Positions 9,399 through 18,829 of a DNA stretch of 37,921 nt are shown one piece after another (positions within the stretch are counted from its first letter, which is position 1; each line of letters opens with the position of its first letter). Source of the stretch: Ruminococcus sp. Lineage in GTDB: Bacteria; Bacillota; Clostridia; Oscillospirales; Acutalibacteraceae. The stretch spans positions 1 to 37,921 of the forward strand of contig JAFUKO010000080.1 in assembly GCA_017473555.1 (NCBI GenBank). The letters run 5' to 3'. The notes beneath the pieces were generated by a model. The model searched no databases. It saw nothing but the letters and a program-made list of their open reading frames with translations, and was not told the DNA's origin. The translations under genes were made by a program, and so were the position numbers.

Positions 9399-9593
9399 AT
9401 GGTTAAAATCAACGGCGTGAAACTGGATATTGCAGGTAAGACAGTAGCAGAATACCTTGCAACTACGAACTATGATCCAAAACGAATCGCAGTTGAACGC
9501 AATGGCGATATAGTTCCAAAATCACAGTACGGAGATACTCTGCTGTGTGATGGTGACAATGTTGAGGTTGTCAGCTTTGTGGGAGGTGGTTAA
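9399..9593 (+). CDS. thiS: Sulfur carrier protein ThiS
   Basis: A 64-residue ubiquitin-like sulfur carrier. It has the family length and ends in VGGG, the C-terminal glycines that ThiF adenylates and that carry the thiocarboxylate used by ThiG for thiazole formation. It is the first gene after the TPP riboswitch, with TTGGAGGTG as ribosome site. Its last Gly codons (GGGAGGTGGT, 9581-9590) double as the ribosome site for thiF. Confidence 0.93.
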   Translation: MVKINGVKLDIAGKTVAEYLATTNYDPKRIAVERNGDIVPKSQYGDTLLCDGDNVEVVSFVGGG

Positions 9594-9594
9594 G

Positions 9595-10230
9595 CTGATT
9601 CCTACAAAAGAAGAATGGTACAAAGCTTTATGTGAAAGGCACGGTGAAGACATACAAAGAAAATTCACATCTGCAACAGTTGCAATCTGCGGTCTTGGAG
9701 GACTTGGTTCAAATATAGCTGTTGCTCTTGCGCGTGCAGGTGTTGGAAAGCTGATACTAATTGATTTCGATAAGGTTGATATTTCTAATCTTCATCGACA
9801 GCAGTATAAAGCAAATCAAATCGGTGTAAACAAAACAGACGCTTTAGCCTATAATCTGTGTGAAATTGCTCCATTCACTACAGTTGAAACTCATTGTGTT
9901 CGTATTACTGAAGAAAACGTTGAACAGCTTCTTTATAATGCAGATATTATCTGCGAAGCTTTTGATGATGCAGAAGCTAAAGCAATGCTTACAAATCTCG
10001 TCCTTGAAAAAATGCCGTCAAAATATTTGGTGGTGTCTTCTGGTATGGCAGGAATGGGCAGTGCTAATACAATAAAAACTCGCAGAGTATCTAAGAAGCT
10101 GTATATCTGTGGTGATGAAGTTAGCGATGTGAACGTTGAAGGTAGTCTTGTATCTTCTCGTGTGATGATTTGTGCCGCACATCAGGCACACACTACACTT
10201 AGAATTCTCACAGAACAATTTGAAACTTAA
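9595..10230 (+). CDS. thiF: ThiS adenylyltransferase ThiF
   Basis: A 211-residue E1-like enzyme that adenylates the C-terminus of ThiS. The nucleotide-binding loop CGLGGLGSN and the DFDKVDISNLHRQQY segment are family hallmarks. The reading frame is open further upstream, but family members start at IPTKEEWY-like sequence, and the ribosome site (GGAGG, 9582-9586) lies 8 bases before a CTG codon at 9595. A CTG start is therefore proposed; the alternatives (ATG 9550 or 9559) overlap thiS and lack a clear ribosome site. It is shorter than E. coli ThiF and lacks the CxxC zinc pairs, as in the short clostridial form. Confidence 0.85.
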   Translation: MIPTKEEWYKALCERHGEDIQRKFTSATVAICGLGGLGSNIAVALARAGVGKLILIDFDKVDISNLHRQQYKANQIGVNKTDALAYNLCEIAPFTTVETHCVRITEENVEQLLYNADIICEAFDDAEAKAMLTNLVLEKMPSKYLVVSSGMAGMGSANTIKTRRVSKKLYICGDEVSDVNVEGSLVSSRVMICAAHQAHTTLRILTEQFET

Positions 10231-10248
10231 AGAAAGAAGGATATAAAA

Positions 10249-11019
10249 ATGGATAACGATAAACTTATAATCGGAGGTCACGAGTTTAACTCTCGTTTTA
10301 TTCTCGGCTCGGGAAAATATTCTATGAAATTAATAGAATCAGCGATTAAAGACGCAGGTGCTGAAATAATTACTCTTGCAGTACGCAGAGCTAATACAAA
10401 AGAACAGGAAAACATTCTCGACTATATTCCACAGGGAATTACTTTGTTACCTAACACAAGCGGTGCGAGAAATGCTGAGGAGGCTGTGCGTATTGCTCGT
10501 TTAGCACGTGAGCTTGGCTGTGGTGATTTTGTTAAAATTGAAATTATGCGTGATTCAAAATACCTTTTGCCTGATAATCAGGAAACCATAATAGCAACCG
10601 AAATTCTTGCAAAAGAGGGCTTCGTTGTTATGCCATATATGTATCCTGATTTGAATGTTGCAAGAGATTTGGTGAGCGCAGGTGCGGCATCTGTAATGCC
10701 TTTGGCTTCACCTATTGGTTCTAACAAGGGTCTGGCGACAAAAGAATTCATTCAGATTCTTATTGATGAAATTGATGTGCCTATTATTGTGGATGCTGGA
10801 ATAGGCAGACCGTCGCAGGCTTGTGAAGCTATGGAAATGGGAGCTTCCGCTATTATGGCTAACACCGCACTCGCCACATCAGGCGATTTACCAATGATGG
10901 CATCTGCATTTAAGAACGCTATTGAAGCAGGACGAAAAGCATATCTTTCAGGACTTGGCAGAGTGCTCACTCGTGGTGCTTCTGCATCAGACCCGTTAAC
11001 AGGATTTTTGAGAGATTAA
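10249..11019 (+). CDS. thiG: Thiazole synthase ThiG
   Basis: A 256-residue TIM-barrel enzyme that builds the thiazole phosphate from DXP, dehydroglycine and ThiS-thiocarboxylate. Recognisable family segments are [12 protein letters not shown] at the N-terminus, [44 protein letters not shown], and [14 protein letters not shown]. It follows thiF after 18 bases with AAGAAAGGA-type ribosome site and precedes thiH by 9 bases. Confidence 0.96.
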   Translation: MDNDKLIIGGHEFNSRFILGSGKYSMKLIESAIKDAGAEIITLAVRRANTKEQENILDYIPQGITLLPNTSGARNAEEAVRIARLARELGCGDFVKIEIMRDSKYLLPDNQETIIATEILAKEGFVVMPYMYPDLNVARDLVSAGAASVMPLASPIGSNKGLATKEFIQILIDEIDVPIIVDAGIGRPSQACEAMEMGASAIMANTALATSGDLPMMASAFKNAIEAGRKAYLSGLGRVLTRGASASDPLTGFLRD

Positions 11020-11028
11020 GGAGTAGCT

Positions 11029-12282
11029 ATGGAAAACCAATTTTTTGTAGATTCTGAGCATTTATCAGCAGATGCACTCAATAAAAAACACAGACTTGAA
11101 AATGAGCCCTCTTTTCGTACTAATCATATGGAGTATATGGAGGGTATGGAGATTATTGAATCTGACGTTTGTTCAAAGGTGATTGAGCAGATGAAGTCTT
11201 ACGATTATAACAAATATACTGTTTCAGATGTAAAGGCGGCACTCGAACACGATGTGTGTACTATTGAAGATTTCAAGGCTCTTTTATCTCCGGCGGCTAA
11301 ACCTTTTCTGGAGCAGATGGCACAGCGTGCAAGACTTGAAACAAGCAAACATTTCGGTAACACTGTGTATCTTTTTACTCCTCTTTACATAGCTAACTAC
11401 TGTGAGAATTACTGCGTTTATTGTGGATTTAATTGTTATAACCATATAAAGCGAATGAAGCTTAATATGGAGCAGATAGAAAAAGAAATGAAAGTTATTG
11501 CTGACAGCGGTATGGAAGAAATTCTGATTCTCACAGGTGAAAGCCGAGGTATTAGTAATGTAGAATACATTGGTGAAGCTTGCAAGTTAGCAAGAAAGTA
11601 TTTCCGTATGGTAGGGCTTGAAATATATCCTGTCAATACAGATGAATATAGATACTTGCACGAATGTGGAGCTGATTACATCACTGTGTTTCAAGAAACC
11701 TATGACTCTGATAAATACGAAACTCTTCACCTTTTCGGACATAAACGTGTGTGGCCATATCGTTTTGATGCACAAGAAAGGGCACTTATGGGCGGTATGC
11801 GTGGAGTAGCTTTTTCGGCTTTGCTCGGACTTTCGGATTTTAGAAAAGATGCTTTAGCTAGTGCATTACACGTTTATTTCTTACAAAGAAAATATCCTCA
11901 CGCAGAAATGTCACTTTCTTGCCCTAGACTCAGACCTATTATCAATAACGATAAAATCAACCCGTTAGATGTAGGTGAAAGTGAGCTTTGTCAGGTTCTT
12001 TGTGCTTATCGTATTTTTCTGCCGTATGTGGGAATTACTGTGTCTTCAAGGGAAAGTGCAGAGTTTCGAAATGGTATAGTGAAAATTGCCGCAACAAAGG
12101 TTTCAGCAGGTGTTTCCACCGGTATAGGCGACCACGATTCTAAATACAACGGAGCTGAAACTGACGAAGTACAGGGCGATGAGCAATTTGAAATTGATGA
12201 TAACCGAAGTCTCAATAAGATGTATGAAGATATGGCGGACGAAGGTTTGCAACCTGTACTGAACGATTATCTGTATGTGTGA
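11029..12282 (+). CDS. thiH: 2-iminoacetate synthase ThiH (radical SAM)
   Basis: A 417-residue radical SAM tyrosine lyase giving dehydroglycine for ThiG. The CX3CX2C cluster motif is C125-ENY-C129-VY-C132, followed by GF. Full length for the family. Its presence, with no thiO seen, means the anaerobic tyrosine route is used, which fits a strict anaerobe. It follows thiG by 9 bases with AAGGAG. Its stop codon region overlaps an upstream in-frame extension of thiE, but the chosen thiE start lies 10 bases downstream. Confidence 0.96.
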   Translation: MENQFFVDSEHLSADALNKKHRLENEPSFRTNHMEYMEGMEIIESDVCSKVIEQMKSYDYNKYTVSDVKAALEHDVCTIEDFKALLSPAAKPFLEQMAQRARLETSKHFGNTVYLFTPLYIANYCENYCVYCGFNCYNHIKRMKLNMEQIEKEMKVIADSGMEEILILTGESRGISNVEYIGEACKLARKYFRMVGLEIYPVNTDEYRYLHECGADYITVFQETYDSDKYETLHLFGHKRVWPYRFDAQERALMGGMRGVAFSALLGLSDFRKDALASALHVYFLQRKYPHAEMSLSCPRLRPIINNDKINPLDVGESELCQVLCAYRIFLPYVGITVSSRESAEFRNGIVKIAATKVSAGVSTGIGDHDSKYNGAETDEVQGDEQFEIDDNRSLNKMYEDMADEGLQPVLNDYLYV

Positions 12283-12292
12283 GGAGAATATA

Positions 12293-12928
12293 ATGAAAAA
12301 ATTTGATACCAGTTTATATTTTATAACCGACAGTACAAACTACACCGAAGAAGAATTCCTGTTTCGTGTAGAACAAGCTCTTATGGGCGGAGTGACACTT
12401 TTACAACTTCGTGAAAAGGAAAAGACCACTCGTGAATACATTGAGCTGGCACAGAAAGTTCACGAAATCTCTAGAAAATACAATGTCCCGCTTATTATCG
12501 ACGATAGGGTTGATGTAGCACTTGCTATTGATGCAGAGGGAGTTCACGTTGGACAGAGCGATATGCCTGTGAATTTGGCAAGAAAGCTTATGGGTGAAGA
12601 CAAAATCGTAGGCGCAACAACCAAAACAGTTGAGCAGGCAAAAGAAGCCTATGAGCAAGGTGCTGACTATCTTGGTGTTGGTGCGATTTATCCAACTACA
12701 ACAAAAGTGAAAACCGTGCTGACTTCTACAGATACATTGTACGACATTTGCAACGTTGTTCCGATTCCTGTTAATGCTATCGGTGGACTTAACAAAGATA
12801 ATATTGATGTTCTTGAGGGGATTCCTGTTGCAGGTATTTGTGTAGTATCTGCAATTATGAAAGCTGATGACCCTAAAAAAGCTACTGAACAACTCAAAGC
12901 GAAAGCAAAGGAACTGAACTTATGCTAA
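12293..12928 (+). CDS. thiE: Thiamine-phosphate synthase ThiE
   Basis: A 211-residue TIM-barrel enzyme that joins HMP-PP and thiazole phosphate to thiamine monophosphate. Family motifs are LYFITDS, LLQLREK, PLIIDDRVDVAL, EGVHVGQSDMP, DYLGVGAIYPTTTK, and IPVNAIGGL. ATG 12293 is chosen over the earlier ATG at 12275 because GTGAGGAG (12279-12286) is an ideal ribosome site for it and the family begins at this point. It overlaps the next gene by 7 bases (ATGCTAA). Confidence 0.94.
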   Translation: MKKFDTSLYFITDSTNYTEEEFLFRVEQALMGGVTLLQLREKEKTTREYIELAQKVHEISRKYNVPLIIDDRVDVALAIDAEGVHVGQSDMPVNLARKLMGEDKIVGATTKTVEQAKEAYEQGADYLGVGAIYPTTTKVKTVLTSTDTLYDICNVVPIPVNAIGGLNKDNIDVLEGIPVAGICVVSAIMKADDPKKATEQLKAKAKELNLC

Positions 12929-13581
12929 AAGGTGCAATATTTGATTTTGACGGAACTCTTTTTGATTCTATGTTTGTTTGGGAAACAGCCGGAGAAGCCT
13001 ATCTAACTTCTTTGGGAATACAACCAAAAGAAAACTTGCAAAACTCACTAAAGTCAATGAGCTTAGTACAATCAGCTATTTACATCGCTGAAAAGTATAG
13101 CTTGAAACTTGACGTTCAAGAAATAATGGATGGTATCAATAAGACGGTAGAAAATTTTTACTTTTATACTGTTGAGCCGAAACAAGGTGTAATTGAGTTT
13201 CTTGAGAGTTTGAAAAGTATGAACGTGAAAATGTGTATCGCTACCGCTACTGATCGTTATCAGGTCGAGGCTGCTCTAAAGCGTTGTGATATGGATACGT
13301 TTTTTTCAGAAATCTTTACTTGTACTGAAGTAGGGTTTGGAAAAGATGGGCCTATAATTTTCCAAAAGGCTATGGAGCATTTGAATACATCAAAAGAGGA
13401 TACTGTTATTTTCGAGGATGCTTATTACGCTGTGAATACAGCAAAGTCAAATGGATTTTTAACCGTAGCGGTTTATGATTCCAGCGAGCGTAGACAATCA
13501 GAGATTAGGACACTGACTGATTGTTACCTAGAGGATTTTACACAAGTTGATACATTTTTAAAGTTTTTAGACAACATTTAA
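12922..13581 (+). CDS. HAD-superfamily phosphatase in the thiamine operon
   Basis: A 219-residue HAD hydrolase of the phosphoglycolate phosphatase/beta-phosphoglucomutase type. Motif I is FDFDGTLFDS (D8 nucleophile, D10 acid), with a helical cap (about 15-85), motif II CIATAT, a conserved Lys in GFGKDGP, and motif IV VIFEDAYYA. It is translationally coupled to thiE. The operon has thiN but no thiL, so thiamine monophosphate must be dephosphorylated before pyrophosphorylation. This gene is the natural candidate for that step, but that role is inferred from position. A role on another thiamine intermediate is possible. Confidence 0.85.
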   Translation: MLKGAIFDFDGTLFDSMFVWETAGEAYLTSLGIQPKENLQNSLKSMSLVQSAIYIAEKYSLKLDVQEIMDGINKTVENFYFYTVEPKQGVIEFLESLKSMNVKMCIATATDRYQVEAALKRCDMDTFFSEIFTCTEVGFGKDGPIIFQKAMEHLNTSKEDTVIFEDAYYAVNTAKSNGFLTVAVYDSSERRQSEIRTLTDCYLEDFTQVDTFLKFLDNI

Positions 13582-13664
13582 GTTGCAGGCTTCAAAGCGG
13601 TATATTGGGGGCACCACCTTATCCCGCTATAAATAACGATGCTGATATTGAAAGGAGATTTTTT

Positions 13665-14483
13665 ATGAAAATGAAAACAGCATTGACCATTGCAGGCTCA
13701 GACTGCAGTGGAGGCGCCGGGATTCAAGCAGATTTGAAAACAATGACTATGAATGGTGTTTATGCTATGAGTGCTATCACAGCACTGACGGCACAGAACA
13801 CGACCGGCGTACGAGGAATTTACGAATCAACACCTGAGTTTTTAACACAGCAAATAGACGCTGTGTTCGAGGATATTTTTCCTGATGCAGTAAAAATCGG
13901 TATGGTATCTTCCAGTGAGCTAATATCCGTAATTGCAGATAGACTAAGTTATTATAAAGCCAAAAACGTAGTTGTAGACCCTGTTATGGTAGCTACTAGT
14001 GGTTCTTCTTTGATGAAAACTGATGCTGTACATAAATTAATAGAAGAATTATTGCCTATTGCAACCTTAGTTACGCCTAACATTCCCGAAGCACAGGTGC
14101 TTACTGGTGTTGAAATCGCAGATGTATATGATATAGAAAGGTCAGCTAAAATAATCGGCGATACATACGGCTGTGCTGTTTTGCTCAAAGGTGGTCACAG
14201 CATAAACGATGCCAATGACCTTTTATACGCAAACGGTGAATCGATATGGTTTGAAGGCAAGCGAATCAACAATCCTAACACCCACGGAACAGGTTGTACC
14301 TTGTCATCAGCTATCGCATCCAACCTCGCAAAAGGTTTTGACCTTATCGAGTCTGTTGGAAGAGCTAAGGATTATATCTCAGGTGCGCTGGAGGCACAGC
14401 TTGATTTAGGTAAAGGGTCAGGACCTATGATGCATAATTTTGAATTAAGTTCATCGTTTGCAAAAGAAAATAAATCTGTTTGA
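13665..14483 (+). CDS. thiD: Hydroxymethylpyrimidine (phosphate) kinase ThiD
   Basis: A 272-residue ribokinase-like enzyme phosphorylating HMP and HMP-P to HMP-PP for ThiE. Motifs are [19 protein letters not shown] at the N-terminus, [26 protein letters not shown], and [18 protein letters not shown] with the catalytic-loop GTGC. ATG 13665 follows GAAAGGAG at 13650-13657. The frame is open back to 13605, but that extension is unlike the family. An 83-base gap before it is the longest inside the operon. Confidence 0.94.
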   Translation: MKMKTALTIAGSDCSGGAGIQADLKTMTMNGVYAMSAITALTAQNTTGVRGIYESTPEFLTQQIDAVFEDIFPDAVKIGMVSSSELISVIADRLSYYKAKNVVVDPVMVATSGSSLMKTDAVHKLIEELLPIATLVTPNIPEAQVLTGVEIADVYDIERSAKIIGDTYGCAVLLKGGHSINDANDLLYANGESIWFEGKRINNPNTHGTGCTLSSAIASNLAKGFDLIESVGRAKDYISGALEAQLDLGKGSGPMMHNFELSSSFAKENKSV

Positions 14484-14497
14484 AAGGAAGAAATAAA

Positions 14498-15802
14498 ATG
14501 CGAAATTATACAACACAAATGGATGCAGCAAGACGTGGTATCATCACTCCAGAAATGAAGGTAGTTGCCAAGAAAGAATACAGAACTGAAGAAGAAATCA
14601 GAGACCTTGTGTCAAAAGGACAGGTTGCCATATGCGCTAATAAGTTGCACACCTGCATTGACCCGAATGGTGTAGGCTCTATGCTACGCACCAAGATAAA
14701 TGTAAATCTCGGTGTTTCTCGAGATTGCAAGGATTATGACATTGAAATGCAGAAGGTTATTGAAGCTGTAAATATGGGAGCAGAGGCTATTATGGATTTA
14801 TCGAGCCATGGTGATACTCAGCCCTTCCGCAGAAAGTTAACTGCAGAATGTCCTGCAATGATAGGAACTGTTCCGGTTTATGACAGTGTTATCCATTATA
14901 AAAGAGACCTTGCAACTCTTACAGCTAAAGAATTTATAGATGTAGTTCGTCTTCACGCAGAAGATGGTGTTGATTTTGTAACTCTCCATTGTGGAATTAC
15001 CAGAAAAACAATCGAACAGATTAAAAAACACAAGAGAAAAATGAACATAGTTTCACGTGGTGGCTCACTTGTCTTTGCGTGGATGTGTATGACAGGTGAG
15101 GAGAATCCTTTCTATGAATATTATGATGAGATTTTAGATATCTGTCGTGAATATGATGTTACCATTTCTCTTGGTGATGCTTGTCGACCGGGCTGTCTTG
15201 CTGATGCTAGTGATGTGTGCCAGATTGAAGAGCTTGTCCGTCTTGGTGAACTTACTAAGCGCGCTTGGGCAAAGGATGTGCAGGTTATGGTTGAAGGTCC
15301 GGGACATATGCCACTTGATCAGATTGAGGCTAATATGAAGTTGCAACAAACAATCTGTATGGGTGCACCATTCTATGTGCTTGGCCCGATAGTTACAGAT
15401 ATCGCACCGGGTTATGACCATATTACCTCTGCTATCGGCGGAGCTATTGCAGCCGCAAGTGGTGCCGCCTTTCTGTGTTATGTAACACCTGCAGAGCATC
15501 TTGCTCTGCCTAATGTTGAAGATGTTAAGCAAGGCATTATCGCTTCACGCATCGCCGCACACGCTGCTGATATTGCAAAGAAAGTGCCTCACGCAAGGGA
15601 TATAGACGACGCTATGGCAGATGCAAGGCGTACCTTTGATTGGGAAAAGCAGTGGGAGTGTTCTATTGACCCTAAAACTGCAAAAGCAATCCGCGACAGC
15701 CGAGCTCCTGAGCACGAGGAAAGCTGTTCTATGTGTGGTAAATTCTGTGCTGTCAGAAGTATGAACAAGGCATTAAGTGGGGAATACATTGATATTCTGT
15801 AA
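14498..15802 (+). CDS. thiC: Phosphomethylpyrimidine synthase ThiC
   Basis: A 434-residue radical SAM enzyme converting aminoimidazole ribotide into HMP-P. It is the short bacterial form without the N-terminal extension. Conserved stretches are [23 protein letters not shown], and [12 protein letters not shown], plus the C-terminal CX2CX4C cluster site in [11 protein letters not shown]. Start ATG 14498 follows GAAAGGAAG (14482-14490). It overlaps nothing and is followed 9 bases later by thiN. Confidence 0.97.
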   Translation: MRNYTTQMDAARRGIITPEMKVVAKKEYRTEEEIRDLVSKGQVAICANKLHTCIDPNGVGSMLRTKINVNLGVSRDCKDYDIEMQKVIEAVNMGAEAIMDLSSHGDTQPFRRKLTAECPAMIGTVPVYDSVIHYKRDLATLTAKEFIDVVRLHAEDGVDFVTLHCGITRKTIEQIKKHKRKMNIVSRGGSLVFAWMCMTGEENPFYEYYDEILDICREYDVTISLGDACRPGCLADASDVCQIEELVRLGELTKRAWAKDVQVMVEGPGHMPLDQIEANMKLQQTICMGAPFYVLGPIVTDIAPGYDHITSAIGGAIAAASGAAFLCYVTPAEHLALPNVEDVKQGIIASRIAAHAADIAKKVPHARDIDDAMADARRTFDWEKQWECSIDPKTAKAIRDSRAPEHEESCSMCGKFCAVRSMNKALSGEYIDIL

Positions 15803-15811
15803 GGTGATAAA

Positions 15812-16435
15812 ATGAAACGATGTGTAATTGTCGGCGGTGCAGACATAAATAACTATGAATATATAAAAACGCGAATCACAGAAAATGATTATGTGGTTTT
15901 CTGTGATAGCGGACTGAAACATATGAAAGCGCTGGGAGTTGCTCCGAGTCTGATTGTCGGCGATTTTGATTCTTACAACAATCCGAATCTTGATGTTGAA
16001 ACTATCGTACTCCCTTGTGAAAAGGATGATACAGATACTGTATATGCTGTTAAAGAGGCGAGCAAAAGAGGCTTTGACGAATTTCTCTTGATTGGTGTAA
16101 TTGGTGCAAGACTCGATCACACCTTGGGGAATGTTTCCATATTGCTGTACCTTGAGTCGCTTTCAAAGAAAGGTGTCATAATAGACGATTATTCAGAAAT
16201 GGAGATAGTATCAAAGGAGACTGCGTTTATTGATTACTAGTATGCTTTCTTCTCACTGCTTAATATCACAGGCACAGCTAAAGGGGTAACTATCAGAAAT
16301 GCTAAGTATCCACTTGATAAAGCAGAAATTACCTGTGAATATCAGTACGCTGTCAGCAACGAAGTCCTAAGTGGAAAAACTGCAGAAGTGTCTGTTCAAA
16401 ACGGAAAATTGCTCCTTATTAAAGACAGGATATAA
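15812..16435 (+). pseudogene. thiN: Thiamine pyrophosphokinase ThiN, interrupted by an in-frame TAG
   Basis: ThiN converts thiamine to TPP. The N-terminal catalytic part is intact (IVGGADIN, CDSGLKHMKALGV, IVGDFDS, KDDTDTVYAVKEA, GVIGARLDHTLGN). The frame stops at TAG 16238-16240 after residue 142. Reading continues in the same frame without any other stop to TAA 16433-16435, and this downstream part (YAFFSLL, GVTIRNAKYPL, VSNE) is the thiamine-binding C-terminal domain. With the TAG read as one residue the product would be 207 residues, the normal ThiN length. No frameshift is needed. It may be a nonsense mutation, a sequence error, or suppressed. Type is set as pseudogene, but readthrough is not excluded. 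Confidence 0.88.
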
Positions 16436-16456
16436 GATTAAACACAAAGTATAAGA

Positions 16457-16500
16457 AAAGGCTGATGAAATCCATAACGGACAACATCAGCCTTTATATT
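16457..16500. terminator. Bidirectional terminator between thiN and the second kinase gene
   Basis: A perfect 11-bp stem, AAAGGCTGATG (16457-16467) with CATCAGCCTTT (16485-16495), has a 17-nt loop. It lies between convergent genes, with T-rich sequence after it on both strands, so it probably ends both transcripts. Confidence 0.8.
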
Positions 16501-16524
16501 TATCTCGATATTTGATTATTGTTG

Positions 16525-17973
16525 TTAAGCCGGTTCGCTATCGTCCTTATTATAGCAATCTGTAAAATCAAACCAGAATCTAACACCGTTCTCTGTGTTT
16601 TCAAAGCCACAACGTGTGTTTTCTTTTAGAGATATCTCCTTGACTATATAAAGACCCAGACCTGTGTTTTCTTTACCATCAGGTGTAGTAGTGAAAGCTT
16701 CTGCCCAGATTCTATCTTTTATATCATCAGGGATTTTTCGGCCACAGTTTTCAACTGACAAACGTATGCAGTCTTTGTGCTCTTTTAGAGATACAGTTAT
16801 CTCTGTGTTTTTGTCAGCGTTCTGAACCGCATTTGAAAGATAATTTCTGAATACGAATTCGATATAATCTTTGATGGTGTTGAGCAGTAAGCCATGTGTG
16901 ATGTCAGTTTTTAGCTCGAGTTTGTTCGACTTAATATAGGCGTGGTGGTTATTGCAGAGCTGTGAAATAAGTTCACTGATATCAAGTTTCTGAGCTTGTT
17001 TTGAGATAACGTGACGTTCACTTATAGTCATCTGAAGCACTTCGCTAATCATTTTGCTCATCTTATTGATTTCTTCCATCGCAGATTGATAGTAGTAGTC
17101 TTTCTTTTCCTGTTGTTCACAAGTGCTTATCATCTCAACCTGACTGCTGATAACTGTGAGCGGTGTTTTTAAATCGTGAGTAATGTTACGCAGTAACATA
17201 CGTCGGGATTGCTCGTATTCAAGCATATAGCGGTTGTCTTCTCTGAGTACGAAGTTATAATTTTCTAAGTTGTTGATGTTCTCCTGGAGAGTGTCCGCCA
17301 TTTTATTGACACTCAGTGCAAGATCTCCGATTTCATCTTTGCGTATTTTTCCCTGATAGCGTACAGAAAGATTGTTTTCTGATATATCCATAGCTACTTC
17401 GGTGATTTTTCTCACGGTTTTGGTCATTGGAGAAACAACAAAGAATAATACAACTGAGCAGATAATGATGTATCCAAAAACTACGCCAGCCAACACTTTG
17501 TTAGAAAAATCGAATACCAGAGTAACACCACTGTGGCTGTCTTTGATATAAATATAATATGTTTTACCGTTTTTGTTACAACAGGTCGATAGTCTGACGG
17601 ATGGGTCGTTATCTACCTCGGTGTAGTATGGTTTACTGTTTTCTGAGAAACTATCCATTTTTTTGCTAAATAGCTGTGTCAGAAACTTTTTGTTATTACC
17701 GAATTGATAGGATGTGTACAGTGGCTCAAATTCACTGTCAAATATGTATATACGGTAGGATTCTTTTGAGTCGCTGACAAACTGTGAGATTGTTTCTTTA
17801 TCAAAAGGTTCGACATCTTTAAGTTCTTCAGAAAATGCAGCTACATTTCGTTTTTCCTGCTCAATGTACATAGTCGGCTGAAGATAAAAGAATATCGGTG
17901 CCATCACGCCGATAAGTAGTGTAACGGTAGCCACAATCGTGATAATGAGTTTAATAGTAAGTTTATTTTTCAT
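16525..17973 (-). CDS. Sensor histidine kinase (second two-component system)
   Basis: A 482-residue membrane kinase. It has TM1 (about 5-28), an extracytoplasmic sensor region of about 120 residues, TM2 (about 155-178), a HAMP domain (about 180-235), the DHp site H266 in NITHDLKTPL, and an ATPase domain with FRNYLSNAVQNADKN and GLGLYIVKEI. ATG at 17973 is chosen over the TTG at 17985, since GAGGT lies just upstream. It overlaps the 3' end of the regulator gene by 11 bases, so the two are translationally coupled. The signal is unknown. Confidence 0.9.
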   Translation of the reverse strand: MKNKLTIKLIITIVATVTLLIGVMAPIFFYLQPTMYIEQEKRNVAAFSEELKDVEPFDKETISQFVSDSKESYRIYIFDSEFEPLYTSYQFGNNKKFLTQLFSKKMDSFSENSKPYYTEVDNDPSVRLSTCCNKNGKTYYIYIKDSHSGVTLVFDFSNKVLAGVVFGYIIICSVVLFFVVSPMTKTVRKITEVAMDISENNLSVRYQGKIRKDEIGDLALSVNKMADTLQENINNLENYNFVLREDNRYMLEYEQSRRMLLRNITHDLKTPLTVISSQVEMISTCEQQEKKDYYYQSAMEEINKMSKMISEVLQMTISERHVISKQAQKLDISELISQLCNNHHAYIKSNKLELKTDITHGLLLNTIKDYIEFVFRNYLSNAVQNADKNTEITVSLKEHKDCIRLSVENCGRKIPDDIKDRIWAEAFTTTPDGKENTGLGLYIVKEISLKENTRCGFENTENGVRFWFDFTDCYNKDDSEPA

Positions 17974-18655
17974 GTTCAACCTCAAATTTATATCCTATAC
18001 CATAGACGGACACTATGTAATCTGAGTGTCTGTCTAATTTTTTTCTCAGCTGTTTGATGATGGTATCTACTGTACGCAAATCGCCCTCGTAGCTATAACC
18101 CCATACGCTGTCAAGTATTGTGTTACGGCTTAAAACAATTCGTTCGTTTTCCATAAAGAATAAAAGCAAATCGTACTCACGTGGGGTGGTGCTGATAAGT
18201 TTTTCATCAAGATAGACTTTGCGTTCAACGGTGTTGAGCTTAAGAGCACCTTTTGACAAAAATGTTTTATCATCATTTGGTTGATTTATACGACTTAAAA
18301 GTGCGTTGATGTGCTCTTTCAGGACACTCAGCAAAAATGGCTTGGTGATATAATTGTCGGCACCGAGATGAAAACCATTTAGTTGATCTCTTTCTGATTC
18401 TCGTGCAGATAGAATGATAACAGGTATATTTGATGTTTCTCTGATTTTTCTGAGTATATCAAAACCGTCAATGTCCGGTAGCATACCATCCAGCAGAATA
18501 ATATCAAAAGCGGCATCGTTTTCAAAACTGTATAGTGCAGAGCTACCATCCGCACAGTCTGTAACATGATAGCCGTTCATTTGGAGATAGTCAGTAATTG
18601 TATTGCGTAGCTTATTGTCATCTTCGACCAATAAAACTCTGGTGATTTTATTCAT
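17963..18655 (-). CDS. OmpR-family response regulator (second two-component system)
   Basis: A 230-residue regulator with acidic pocket E11/D12/D13, phospho-acceptor D56 in ILLDGMLPDIDG, the conserved Ser in ILSARE, and KPF near residue 105. The C-terminal winged helix contains TPREYDLLLFF and ends VYGIGYKFEVEHEK. It is first in a two-gene unit with the kinase and is divergent from the membrane-anchored protein at 18830, separated by 174 very AT-rich bases. That neighbour is a plausible target. Confidence 0.92.
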   Translation of the reverse strand: MNKITRVLLVEDDNKLRNTITDYLQMNGYHVTDCADGSSALYSFENDAAFDIILLDGMLPDIDGFDILRKIRETSNIPVIILSARESERDQLNGFHLGADNYITKPFLLSVLKEHINALLSRINQPNDDKTFLSKGALKLNTVERKVYLDEKLISTTPREYDLLLFFMENERIVLSRNTILDSVWGYSYEGDLRTVDTIIKQLRKKLDRHSDYIVSVYGIGYKFEVEHEK

Positions 18656-18829
18656 ATAGTATCGCCTCTGTATCGTATATAGTATATATGTATCATATAT
18701 TATAGCATATTATATCATAAATTTTGATATAAAAATGATAAAATCACACATTTGTATCAAATTTTTATGTTTAAATTCACTAGAATGGTATATTAGTGTA
18801 AAACGCTATGGGTTGTTAGGAGGAATTAT
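18656..18829. promoter_or_regulatory. AT-rich divergent promoter region
   Basis: The region between the divergent regulator and lipocalin-like genes is extremely AT-rich with overlapping TAT/ATA palindromes at 18670-18720. On the minus strand there are two TATAAT boxes (18699-18704 and 18709-18714). On the plus strand TATATT (18789-18794) precedes the GGAGGAA ribosome site (18819-18825). No clean -35 elements are visible. Confidence 0.4.

Noticed and set aside
12401..12892. 163-codon minus-strand open frame within thiE
   Set aside because: Cys/Asn-rich shadow of thiE; the plus-strand product is clearly ThiE.
13582..13664. Second riboswitch before thiD
   Set aside because: The gap has a partial AGCGG/CCGCT pairing but none of the THI-box core motifs.
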